Part shown: positions 57,206 to 64,000 of the stretch, piece by piece | How positions within the stretch are numbered: position 1 is the stretch's first letter | Layout of the letters: each line of letters opens with the position of its first letter | The notes under the pieces: generated by a model | Databases searched by the model: none | The model's input: the letters and a program-made list of their open reading frames with translations, nothing else | What the model was told of the DNA's origin: nothing | Assembly (NCBI RefSeq): GCF_037201805.1 | Contig: NZ_CP147404.1 | Coordinates: 1,326,001-1,390,000 of the forward strand | Origin: Bacillus sp. FJAT-52991 | GTDB taxonomy: Bacteria > Bacillota > Bacilli > Bacillales > Domibacillaceae | Direction of reading: 5' to 3' | DNA length: 64,000 nt | Program-made: the position numbers and the translations under genes

Positions 57206-57216
57206 TAAATAATTAT

Positions 57217-57252
57217 GAGGGGGGCGGATTCGTGAACCGCTCCTCGCTTTTA
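57217..57252 (+). terminator. Stem-loop between nupN and nupO
   Basis: GAGG/CCTC and GCGG/CCGC arms form a stem with a bulge, followed by GCTTTTAAAA. In transporter operons such a stem often lets the binding protein be made in excess over the membrane parts. The remaining ~200 bp before nupO shows only a small AAACAA/TTGTTT pair. Confidence 0.5.
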
Positions 57253-57458
57253 AAAATTGTAATAGGGATGCAAACAAGCGTTGTTTCTCTATTAGGATTT
57301 TTAACAGCTAGCCAGTGTGAATGATGAAAGAAGTTTTAGCAGGCAAGCGATTGATGAAAATCCTAGCTTATGAAGGTCAGACATCCTACTTGAATAGTAG
57401 AATCATATTTAATGCTTTCTAATTGAAGGAGAAGACCCTATACAAGGAGTGAAATATA

Positions 57459-58991
57459 GTGGAATATGTTGTTGAAATGCTCGGTATCCGCAAAGAATTC
57501 AATGGGTTTGTGGCCAATGACGATATCACGCTTCAGCTTCAAAAAGGAGAAATTCATGCCTTGCTAGGTGAGAATGGAGCAGGCAAATCGACATTAATGA
57601 ACGTGTTGTTCGGATTATATCAGCCAGAGCAGGGAGAGATTCGTGTTCATGGCAAACCGGTTAAAATTACCGATCCTAATGTGGCTAATGATCTCGGGAT
57701 CGGCATGGTTCATCAGCACTTTATGTTAGTTGACACATTTACTGTTACGGAGAATATCATTCTAGGAAGAGAACCAAAAGCGGGAGGCAAAATCGATATT
57801 AAACAGGCTGAGAGAGAGGTTCGTGAGCTCTCAGAAAAGTACGGGCTTGCTGTCGACCCAACCGCGAAAATTGCTGATATTTCTGTTGGGATGCAGCAAA
57901 GGGTGGAAATTTTAAAAACGCTGTATCGCGGTGCTGAAATGTTAATTTTTGACGAACCGACAGCGGTATTGACGCCTCAGGAAATTAAAGAACTCATGCA
58001 AATTATGAAAACGCTTATTAAAGAAGGAAAATCCATTATTCTCATCACACATAAATTAAAGGAAATTATGGAAGTGTGTGATCGTGTCACTGTTATCCGA
58101 AAAGGAAAAGGGATCGGGACAGTGAATGTTTCAGAAACAGACCCTGATCATTTAGCGAGCTTGATGGTTGGTAGAGAAGTCACGTTTAAAATAGACAAAA
58201 CAGAAGCGAATCCAGAGGGAAGCGTGCTGGAAGTAAATGATTTATTTGTGAAGGATTCGAGAGGCATTCAAGCAGTGAAAGGCTTAAATTTGACGGTTCA
58301 TGCAGGTGAAATCCTTGGTATTTGCGGAGTCGATGGCAATGGACAAAGTGAACTGATTGAAGCAATTACGGGGTTAAGAAAAGTGGATAGTGGGTCAGTG
58401 ATGATCAACGGAAAAGACATTACCAATTTTAAACCGCGAAAAATCACCGAAACAGGCGTTGCACATATCCCACAAGATCGTCATAAACACGGCCTTGTAT
58501 TAGATTTTCCGATCGGGGAAAATATGGTGTTACAAACGTATTATCAAAAGCCGTTTTCAAAAGGCGGCGTGCTAAATTACAAAGAAATCTATAAAAAAGC
58601 TAATCATTTAATCAAAGAATTTGACGTAAGAACGCCAAATGAATATACGCCGGCTCGCGCTTTATCAGGGGGAAATCAACAGAAGGCGATTATTGGTCGT
58701 GAAGTGGATCGTGATCCGGATTTGCTCATAGCTGCTCAGCCAACACGTGGCCTTGATGTTGGAGCGATTGAATTTATTCATAAACGGTTAATTGAACAGC
58801 GTGATCATGGCAAAGCCGTTCTTCTCATTTCATTTGAATTAGATGAAATCATAAATGTCAGTGACCGAATCGCTGTTATTTATGAGGGAGAAATCGTTGC
58901 GATCGTTAATCCAAAGGAAACAACAGAACAAGAACTAGGATTATTGATGGCGGGCTCAAAACGTAAGGAAGCAGGTGAGATCCATGTCTAA
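57459..58991 (+). CDS. nupO: Nucleoside ABC transporter ATP-binding protein
   Basis: Double-ABC ATPase of sugar/nucleoside importer type, 510 residues. First Walker A GENGAGKSTLMN (about 38-49), signature SVGMQQRVEI, Walker B EMLIFDEPTAVLT; the second half has the degenerate GVDGNGQSELIE, ALSGGNQQKAIIGRE and LIAAQPTRGLDV. GTG start after AAGGAGTG. Works with NupN, NupP and NupQ. Confidence 0.92.
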   Translation: MEYVVEMLGIRKEFNGFVANDDITLQLQKGEIHALLGENGAGKSTLMNVLFGLYQPEQGEIRVHGKPVKITDPNVANDLGIGMVHQHFMLVDTFTVTENIILGREPKAGGKIDIKQAEREVRELSEKYGLAVDPTAKIADISVGMQQRVEILKTLYRGAEMLIFDEPTAVLTPQEIKELMQIMKTLIKEGKSIILITHKLKEIMEVCDRVTVIRKGKGIGTVNVSETDPDHLASLMVGREVTFKIDKTEANPEGSVLEVNDLFVKDSRGIQAVKGLNLTVHAGEILGICGVDGNGQSELIEAITGLRKVDSGSVMINGKDITNFKPRKITETGVAHIPQDRHKHGLVLDFPIGENMVLQTYYQKPFSKGGVLNYKEIYKKANHLIKEFDVRTPNEYTPARALSGGNQQKAIIGREVDRDPDLLIAAQPTRGLDVGAIEFIHKRLIEQRDHGKAVLLISFELDEIINVSDRIAVIYEGEIVAIVNPKETTEQELGLLMAGSKRKEAGEIHV

Positions 58992-60027
58992 ACGCTTTTC
59001 CAATTTAGCTGTTCCAGTTATATCTGTTCTTTTAGGCTTATTAGTTGGAGCGATTATTATGCTCATTAGTGGGTATAATCCGATTGCCGGTTATACCGCT
59101 TTATGGAATGGAGCTTTTGGAGATTCCTTTTACTTAGGGGAAACGCTTCGTCAAATGACACCTTATATCTTTGCTGGTCTAGCAGTAGCGTTTGCCTTTC
59201 GAACAGGATTATTTAATATTGGTGTGGAAGGACAGCTTTTAGTTGGTTGGGTAGCCTCTGTATGGGTAGGTCTTGCTTTTGACTTACCGAAAGTGATTCA
59301 TTTACCACTTGCAGTTTTAGCAGGAGCAGTTGCAGGAGCTCTTTGGGCATTCATACCAGGTATTTTAAAAGCTAAGCTTCGTGTTCATGAAGTAATCGTT
59401 ACGATTATGATGAACTATATTGCTCTTCATGTGACGAATCACTTTATTCGTAATGTTCTTAGTGATCAAGCAGATTCGACGGATGTTGTTCCGGAATCTG
59501 CTAGCTTAAAATCACCTTTCTTTGAGAATTTGACTGATTTTTCTACTTTGCATAATGGAATCTTTTTAGCCTTTGCAGCAGCAGTTATTATGTGGTTTAT
59601 TCTAGAAAAGACAACTACAGGATACGAGTTGCGTTCCGTTGGTTTTAACCAACATGCTTCACAGTATGCAGGAATGAATGTGAACCGTAATATCGTGTTA
59701 TCGATGGTTATTTCAGGTGCCTTCGCTGGACTTGGCGGCGCAATGGAAGGGCTTGGGACATTTGGAAATGCCTTTTTGCATGCTGGATTCTCAGGTATAG
59801 GATTTGATGGGATTGCCGTAGCGTTGCTTGGAGGAAATACAGCCATTGGTGTTGTATTGGCAGCTCTATTATTTGGTTCATTAAAAGTGGGTGCGCTCAA
59901 TATGCCGATTGAATCGGGTGTACCTAATGAATTAGTTGAAATTGTGATCGCCTTAATTATCTTTTTCGTCGCTTCAAGTTATATGATTAAATGGCTCATT
60001 AGCCGATTTAAAAAGGAGGTGAAATAA
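58984..60027 (+). CDS. nupP: Nucleoside ABC transporter permease (first)
   Basis: Integral membrane permease of the BPD_transp_2 family, 347 residues with about eight to ten helices. Motifs: AFAFRTGLFNIGVEGQLLVG and VIVTIMMNYIALH; FAGLGGAMEGLGTFG is in the second half. ATG 58984 after AGGTGAG overlaps the nupO end by 8 bp; GTG 58975 is in that site. Confidence 0.92.
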   Translation: MSKRFSNLAVPVISVLLGLLVGAIIMLISGYNPIAGYTALWNGAFGDSFYLGETLRQMTPYIFAGLAVAFAFRTGLFNIGVEGQLLVGWVASVWVGLAFDLPKVIHLPLAVLAGAVAGALWAFIPGILKAKLRVHEVIVTIMMNYIALHVTNHFIRNVLSDQADSTDVVPESASLKSPFFENLTDFSTLHNGIFLAFAAAVIMWFILEKTTTGYELRSVGFNQHASQYAGMNVNRNIVLSMVISGAFAGLGGAMEGLGTFGNAFLHAGFSGIGFDGIAVALLGGNTAIGVVLAALLFGSLKVGALNMPIESGVPNELVEIVIALIIFFVASSYMIKWLISRFKKEVK

Positions 60028-60987
60028 GTGGATATTGTAACGGTTTTGTCCATCATTATTTCGTCGTCTTTGTTTGCCGCAGCTCCACTTATTTTCACAG
60101 CATTAGGCGGTGTATTTTCAGAGCGTTCTGGCGTCGTCAATATTGGATTAGAAGGATTAATGATCGTAGGTGCTTTTTCATCGATCGTATTTAACTTAAC
60201 ATTTGCCTCGTCTTTAGGAGCAGCAACACCATGGGTAGCTCTCTTAGTAGCAATGGTAGTTGGCGGATTATTTGCACTTTTACATGCACTAGCTTCGATT
60301 ACATTTCGAGCGGATCAAGTAGTGAGTGGTGTAGCCATTAACTTTTTAGCTTTAGGTGTTTCGCTGTTTTTAGTTAAATTGATCTATGATAAAGGGCAAA
60401 CAGATATGGTGAAGGAAAGCTTTAAAAAAGTTGACTTGCCTGTGTTGAGTGACATTCCTGTAATAGGTAAGCTATTTTTCTCTAATATTTCTTATCCAGC
60501 GATGATCGCCATTGCTCTAGCTTTTGTTATTTGGTATGTATTATATAAAACACCTTTTGGTTTACGTTTACGTGCGGTGGGTGAACATCCAATGGCCGCA
60601 GATACAATGGGGATCAATGTAACAAGAATGCGTTACATGGCTGTTTGTTTATCAGGTGTGCTTGGAGGTCTAGGGGGAGCTGTTTATGCACAGTCTATTT
60701 CACTAGATTTCAGCCATGCGACTATTGCTGGTCAAGGGTTTATGGCATTAGCTGCGATGATCTTCGGAAAGTGGCATCCACTGGGTGCAATGGGAGCTGC
60801 GATTTTCTTTGGATTTGCTCAAAGCTTAAGTATTGTAAGTTCAAGCATTCCGTTTTTAGAAAACGTACCAGATGTTTATTTACTAGCAGCTCCTTATGTA
60901 TTGACGATTCTAGCACTTGCCGGATTCATCGGTCGAGCCGATGCTCCAAAGGCATTAGGTACACCGTATGTGAAAGGAACAAGATAA
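60028..60987 (+). CDS. nupQ: Nucleoside ABC transporter permease (second)
   Basis: Partner permease of 319 residues and about eight helices, with the paired motifs GVFSERSGVVNIGLEGLMIVGAF-like in two blocks and GVLGGLGGAVYAQS. GTG 60028 directly follows the nupP stop and has AGGAGGTG. A strong terminator closes the operon. Confidence 0.92.
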   Translation: MDIVTVLSIIISSSLFAAAPLIFTALGGVFSERSGVVNIGLEGLMIVGAFSSIVFNLTFASSLGAATPWVALLVAMVVGGLFALLHALASITFRADQVVSGVAINFLALGVSLFLVKLIYDKGQTDMVKESFKKVDLPVLSDIPVIGKLFFSNISYPAMIAIALAFVIWYVLYKTPFGLRLRAVGEHPMAADTMGINVTRMRYMAVCLSGVLGGLGGAVYAQSISLDFSHATIAGQGFMALAAMIFGKWHPLGAMGAAIFFGFAQSLSIVSSSIPFLENVPDVYLLAAPYVLTILALAGFIGRADAPKALGTPYVKGTR

Positions 60988-60995
60988 GCATAACG

Positions 60996-61025
60996 AACCT
61001 GTCCACCTCGGTGGGCAGGTTTTTT
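60996..61025 (+). terminator. Terminator of the nup operon
   Basis: AACCTGTCCAC pairs with GTGGGCAGGTT (one G-U) around a 4-base loop, followed by six T. The T run is also the edge of the repeat element at 61021. Confidence 0.88.
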
Positions 61026-61244
61026 ATCCCGCATTAACGGGCTGTAAGACTCCCACCTCAACATGGCAGAAGGAGAACAGAAGTGCAAGTGAGGGATCAA
61101 CAGCCCGTAAATGCCCGATCCGTTCGGGCCTGCACGATGCAGGTTACAAAGGCGTTGCAACAGGACGTTGCGCTCTTAGCCTTTGTTCCTCTTTTAATCA
61201 GTGGGGGATGAAGAAAACCACCACTGATTGAAGTTTCACTTTAT
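61021..61244 (-). mobile_element. Structured repeat element, long copy (B)
   Basis: On the minus strand this 224-bp unit has the same two ends as the 56-bp copy at 37558-37613. It holds many hairpins: AATCAGTGG/CCACTGATT at the left end, AAAGGC/GCCTTT enclosing GCAAC/GTTGC, CCTGCA/TGCAGG, GCCCGA/TCGGGC, and a 20-bp inverted repeat (61026-61045 with 61100-61119, 17 of 20 matching) at the right end. No protein is encoded. It fits a non-autonomous IS200/IS605-type element, possibly carrying an omega-like RNA. It fills most of the 398-bp gap between nupQ and ymfF. Confidence 0.6.
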
Positions 61245-61385
61245 ATTAAAAAAAGTAGCATTTCATTTTCCAACCATTTCTTGCTCGTGTATAGTTAAAG
61301 TAAGTTTTTACGAAATAAAAGCATGAAGCGTGCTATATTCGGATAAAAATATAGACATAGTAGCAAGGAAAAGGAGGATGTTTCA
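61245..61385 (+). promoter_or_regulatory. ymfF upstream region with possible promoter
   Basis: AT-rich. TTCCAA and TATAGT 16 bp apart (about 61271-61298) form the best promoter candidate; a second TATATT (near 61335) lacks a -35 box. AAGGAGGATG precedes the GTG start. Confidence 0.35.
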
Positions 61386-62666
61386 GTGACAATAGTAAAT
61401 GAGATGGTAAAAATGAAAAAGGGGTATAATCTTCATATTATAAGAACGGATAAATACAAAACTAATACCATTGTATGGAAAATGAAAGCGCCGCTTGAAC
61501 AAGAAACAGTAACTATGAGGGCCTTACTTCCTTATGTTCTTCAAAATGGATCCGCCACATTTCCTACTTCTACCGCTTTGCGCTCACATTTAGATGATCT
61601 ATATGGTGCCAGCTTCTTTGTGGATTTAGCGAAAAAAGGTGATTATCATACGATGAGTTTTTCGATTGAAATCGCCAATGAGAACTATTTGAAGGAAGAA
61701 GATTCATTATTAGACAAAGCCTTGCAATTTCTCAATGATGTGCTGAGAAACCCTCTTGTGAAAAATGGAGCGTTCGATCAGGAGATTTTGGAAAGCGAAA
61801 AACGGAATTTAAAACAGCGAATCCAATCCGTATACGATGATAAAATGCGTTATGCGAGCATGCGACTTCTTGAAGAAATGTATGAAGAGGACCGTTATGC
61901 CTTGCAGTCAAATGGACAGATAGATGCGGTCGACCCTATTGGAGCCGCTGATTTATACAATTATTATGAGAAAGCGTTCTCAGAAGATGAAATGGACTTA
62001 TATGTAGTGGGAGATGTTGATGAGCAACAAGTAGAACAGATCGTTGACCGTTTGTTTACAATGAATGATCGTCAACCGACCATTGTGAATTCAAACGAGA
62101 TTCCTATTCGTCAAGGTGAACCGAAAATAGTGAAAGAAGAGCAAGAAATCAATCAAGGGAAACTTCATATGGGGTATCAAACAAAGGTGACGTTTGGTGA
62201 TCCAGACTATTTTGCTCTCCAAGTGTTTAATGGGATATTCGGTGGTTTTTCCCATTCAAAGCTATTTACAAATGTGCGAGAAAAAGCGAGTTTGGCTTAT
62301 TATGCGGCAAGTCGCCTTGAGAGTCATAAAGGATTTTTAACGGTGCTTTCAGGCGTTGATAGCAAAAATTACGATCAAGCGGTAAAGATTATTAATGAGC
62401 AATTACAAGCGATGAAACAAGGGGATATTTCTGAAAATGAAATCTTGCAAACACGAGCGGTTATCCGTAATCAATTGCTTGAAACAATCGATACGTCAAG
62501 AGGGTTGATCGAGATTTTATATCATAATGTCGTCGCTAAACAAAACATTACAATAGATGATTGGCTTGAAGCGGTGGAGCGAACAACGATTGAAGAAGTA
62601 ACGGCGGTAGCTAGCAAGGTTGAGTTAGACACGATCTACTTTTTGTCAGGGGAGGGAATTTCATGA
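61386..62666 (+). CDS. ymfF: M16 peptidase-like protein YmfF (no zinc motif)
   Basis: A 426-residue M16-family fold protein. The HxxEH zinc motif of active members is missing from the N-terminal domain (the matching region reads LLPYVLQNGSATFPT), while the C-terminal half keeps the R/Y region VREKASLAYYAASRLESHKGF. It is probably the inactive partner of YmfH, as in other two-chain M16B proteases. The GTG start follows AAGGAGG. It overlaps ymfH by 4 bp (ATGA), which keeps production equal. Confidence 0.9.
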   Translation: MTIVNEMVKMKKGYNLHIIRTDKYKTNTIVWKMKAPLEQETVTMRALLPYVLQNGSATFPTSTALRSHLDDLYGASFFVDLAKKGDYHTMSFSIEIANENYLKEEDSLLDKALQFLNDVLRNPLVKNGAFDQEILESEKRNLKQRIQSVYDDKMRYASMRLLEEMYEEDRYALQSNGQIDAVDPIGAADLYNYYEKAFSEDEMDLYVVGDVDEQQVEQIVDRLFTMNDRQPTIVNSNEIPIRQGEPKIVKEEQEINQGKLHMGYQTKVTFGDPDYFALQVFNGIFGGFSHSKLFTNVREKASLAYYAASRLESHKGFLTVLSGVDSKNYDQAVKIINEQLQAMKQGDISENEILQTRAVIRNQLLETIDTSRGLIEILYHNVVAKQNITIDDWLEAVERTTIEEVTAVASKVELDTIYFLSGEGIS

Positions 62667-63952
62667 AGAAAATTACATTTGATCAGCTGCAAGAAGAACT
62701 ATATTATGAAAAAATGGATAATGGTCTAGATGTGTATGTTCTACCAAAAAAAGGATTTAACAAAACGTTTGCTACGTTTACTACAAAATATGGTTCCATC
62801 GACAATCATTTTATCCCGAAAGATCAAAAAGAGTTCGTTCGAGTACCAGATGGCATCGCGCATTTTTTAGAGCATAAAATGTTTGAGAAAGAAGACGGCG
62901 ACGTGTTTCAACATTTCAGTCGTCAAGGTGCTTCAGCCAATGCCTTTACCTCTTTTACTAGAACAGCCTATTTATTTTCAAGTACGGCTAATGTGAAACA
63001 AAATCTTGAGACATTAATTAATTTTGTGCAGGATCCCTACTTTACGGAGAAAACCGTTGAAAAAGAAAAAGGCATTATCGGTCAAGAGATTCGTATGTAT
63101 GACGATAATCCAGATTGGCAAGTGTACTTCGGGATGATTCACAATATGTATCATCATCACCCTGTCAAAATTGATATTGCTGGAACTGTTGAGTCCATTG
63201 CCGACATTACGAAGGATCATTTGTATGAATGCTATCATACATTTTATCACCCAAGTAATATGCTGTTATTCGTTGTTGGTTCCATCAACCCAGAAGAAAC
63301 AATGACGCTCATTCGCGACAATCAATCGAAAAAGCCATTTACAGACCAACCTGCGATTGAGCGTCGCTTTGAACAAGAGCCTGAAACTGTGAAGGAGAAG
63401 AAACGAGTAATTTCGATGAATGTTCAATCATCGAAATGTGAAATTGGACTGAAAGCTGTTGACACTGATTTACAAGGTAAGGAATTATTGAAAAGAGAAT
63501 TAACGATGAATATTTTGCTTGATATGCTCTTTGGGAAAAGTTCTGAACTCTATTATCAAATGTATCGTGAAGGATTAATTGATGATACGTTTGGTTATGA
63601 TTTTACTCAAGAAAAGGGCTTTGGTTTTGCAATGATAGGAGGAGACACTGCTCGTCCGGATGAGCTCGAGCAAAGAGTGCAAAAAATTCTCTTAGAGGCG
63701 AAAGAAGGGACGTACTTAACAGAAGAGGCGCTGAAAAGATCAGTCAAGAAGAAAATTGGTGCTTTTTTGCGAGCGGTAAATTCTCCTGAATATATTGCCA
63801 ACCAATTTACTCGCTATACATTTAATGAGATGGATTTGTTTGAAGTGGTTCCTATGCTTGAAACGATTACCTTGTCAGATGTGCAATCCGTTGCCGCTCA
63901 TATGATAGCGGATGAACGTTTAACAGTTTTTCATATTGTACCAAAACAGTGA
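62663..63952 (+). CDS. ymfH: M16 zinc peptidase YmfH
   Basis: Active-type M16B peptidase of 429 residues. HFLEH in GIAHFLEHKMFEKEDGDVF (about 69-73) and the downstream Glu in EKEKGIIGQEIRMYDDNPDW supply zinc ligands; the C-terminal half provides the second fold (YYQMYREGLIDDTFGYDF). Likely forms a heterodimer with YmfF. A hairpin terminator follows. Confidence 0.93.
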   Translation: MKKITFDQLQEELYYEKMDNGLDVYVLPKKGFNKTFATFTTKYGSIDNHFIPKDQKEFVRVPDGIAHFLEHKMFEKEDGDVFQHFSRQGASANAFTSFTRTAYLFSSTANVKQNLETLINFVQDPYFTEKTVEKEKGIIGQEIRMYDDNPDWQVYFGMIHNMYHHHPVKIDIAGTVESIADITKDHLYECYHTFYHPSNMLLFVVGSINPEETMTLIRDNQSKKPFTDQPAIERRFEQEPETVKEKKRVISMNVQSSKCEIGLKAVDTDLQGKELLKRELTMNILLDMLFGKSSELYYQMYREGLIDDTFGYDFTQEKGFGFAMIGGDTARPDELEQRVQKILLEAKEGTYLTEEALKRSVKKKIGAFLRAVNSPEYIANQFTRYTFNEMDLFEVVPMLETITLSDVQSVAAHMIADERLTVFHIVPKQ

Positions 63953-63964
63953 AAGTAGAAAGAA

Positions 63965-64000
63965 AAAGCCGGTTCTAAGTTCATTTGTGAGTCCGGCTTT
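63965..64000 (+). terminator. Terminator after ymfH (at window end)
   Basis: AAAGCCGG pairs with CCGGCTTT across a 20-base loop; the T run may continue past the window. Confidence 0.6.

Noticed and set aside
57206..57458. Possible riboswitch between nupN and nupO
   Set aside because: I looked for a purine-type three-way junction and found none; only a bulged stem after nupN and a small AAACAA/TTGTTT pair.
59466..59900. 144-codon minus-strand frame inside nupP
   Set aside because: Pro/Asn/Ala-rich antisense shadow of a membrane protein gene.
60645..61037. 130-codon plus-strand frame overlapping the end of nupQ
   Set aside because: It is an alternate-frame shadow of nupQ, rich in Cys, Ser and Arg, and runs into the terminator.
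61021..61244. CRISPR array or tandem repeats in the hairpin-rich gap
   Set aside because: There are inverted repeats but no regularly spaced direct repeats.

Overview
The window is a 64 kb piece of a low-GC, endospore-forming, flagellated Firmicute, almost certainly a Bacillaceae relative of Bacillus. The case rests on gene order: from the fla/che operon through rpsB-tsf-pyrH-frr, uppS-cdsA-dxr-rasP-proS-polC, rimP-nusA-infB-rbfA-truB-ribF, rpsO-pnp, the dipicolinate/diaminopimelate genes and tepA-spoIIIE to ymfF-ymfH it follows the B. subtilis chromosome almost gene for gene. Sporulation genes (dpaA/dpaB, spoIIIE) and Bacillus-type chemotaxis genes (fliY, cheC, cheD, swrB) agree. The proteins resemble but are not identical to those of B. 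subtilis, so the genus is not fixed from this window alone. Nearly every real gene is on the + strand; the one clear exception is a tnpB transposon gene.

Layout. 1-16.6 kb: flagellar switch (fliM, fliY), export apparatus (fliO-fliP-fliQ-fliR-flhB-flhA), flagellar placement GTPase/ATPase (flhF, flhG), chemotaxis (cheY, cheB, cheA, cheW, cheC, cheD), an unrecognised two-helix membrane protein, sigD and swrB. 16.6-30.4 kb: ribosomal protein S2, EF-Ts, UMP kinase, ribosome recycling factor, lipid and isoprenoid synthesis, site-2 protease, ProRS and the replicative polymerase PolC. 30.4-40.4 kb: the nusA-infB operon, truB, ribF, rpsO and pnp. 40.5-47.9 kb: ylxY, the M16 peptidase mlpA, the dipicolinate synthase pair behind a well-formed SigK-type promoter, and asd-dapG-dapA. 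48.2-55.1 kb: RNase J2, an insertion hot spot (tnpB transposon, a short inverted-repeat element and a broken ribbon-helix-helix gene), tepA, ylzJ and spoIIIE. 55.3-61.0 kb: a GntR/UTRA regulator and a BMP-type nucleoside ABC transporter (nupNOPQ). 61.4-64 kb: the M16 pair ymfF/ymfH.

The backbone is ordinary; the interest is in the gaps between genes. (1) Two copies of one repeat lie at 37.56 kb and 61.02 kb. They share both ends, but one is 56 bp and the other 224 bp; the longer one is packed with hairpins and looks like an IS200/IS605-type non-autonomous element or an orphan structured RNA. The short copy supplies the stop codon of ribF. (2) The tnpB gene has all three RuvC acidic residues and its zinc ribbon, and is followed by a structured 3' segment that could be its omega RNA. 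(3) Divergent promoters for tnpB and for the dead ribbon-helix-helix gene overlap a 10-bp inverted repeat, like an operator that has outlived its repressor. (4) The mlpA-dpaA gap has a large nested hairpin where ymxH would be expected. (5) A palindrome precedes the GntR-nup transporter operon. I found no tRNA, rRNA, CRISPR array or prophage.
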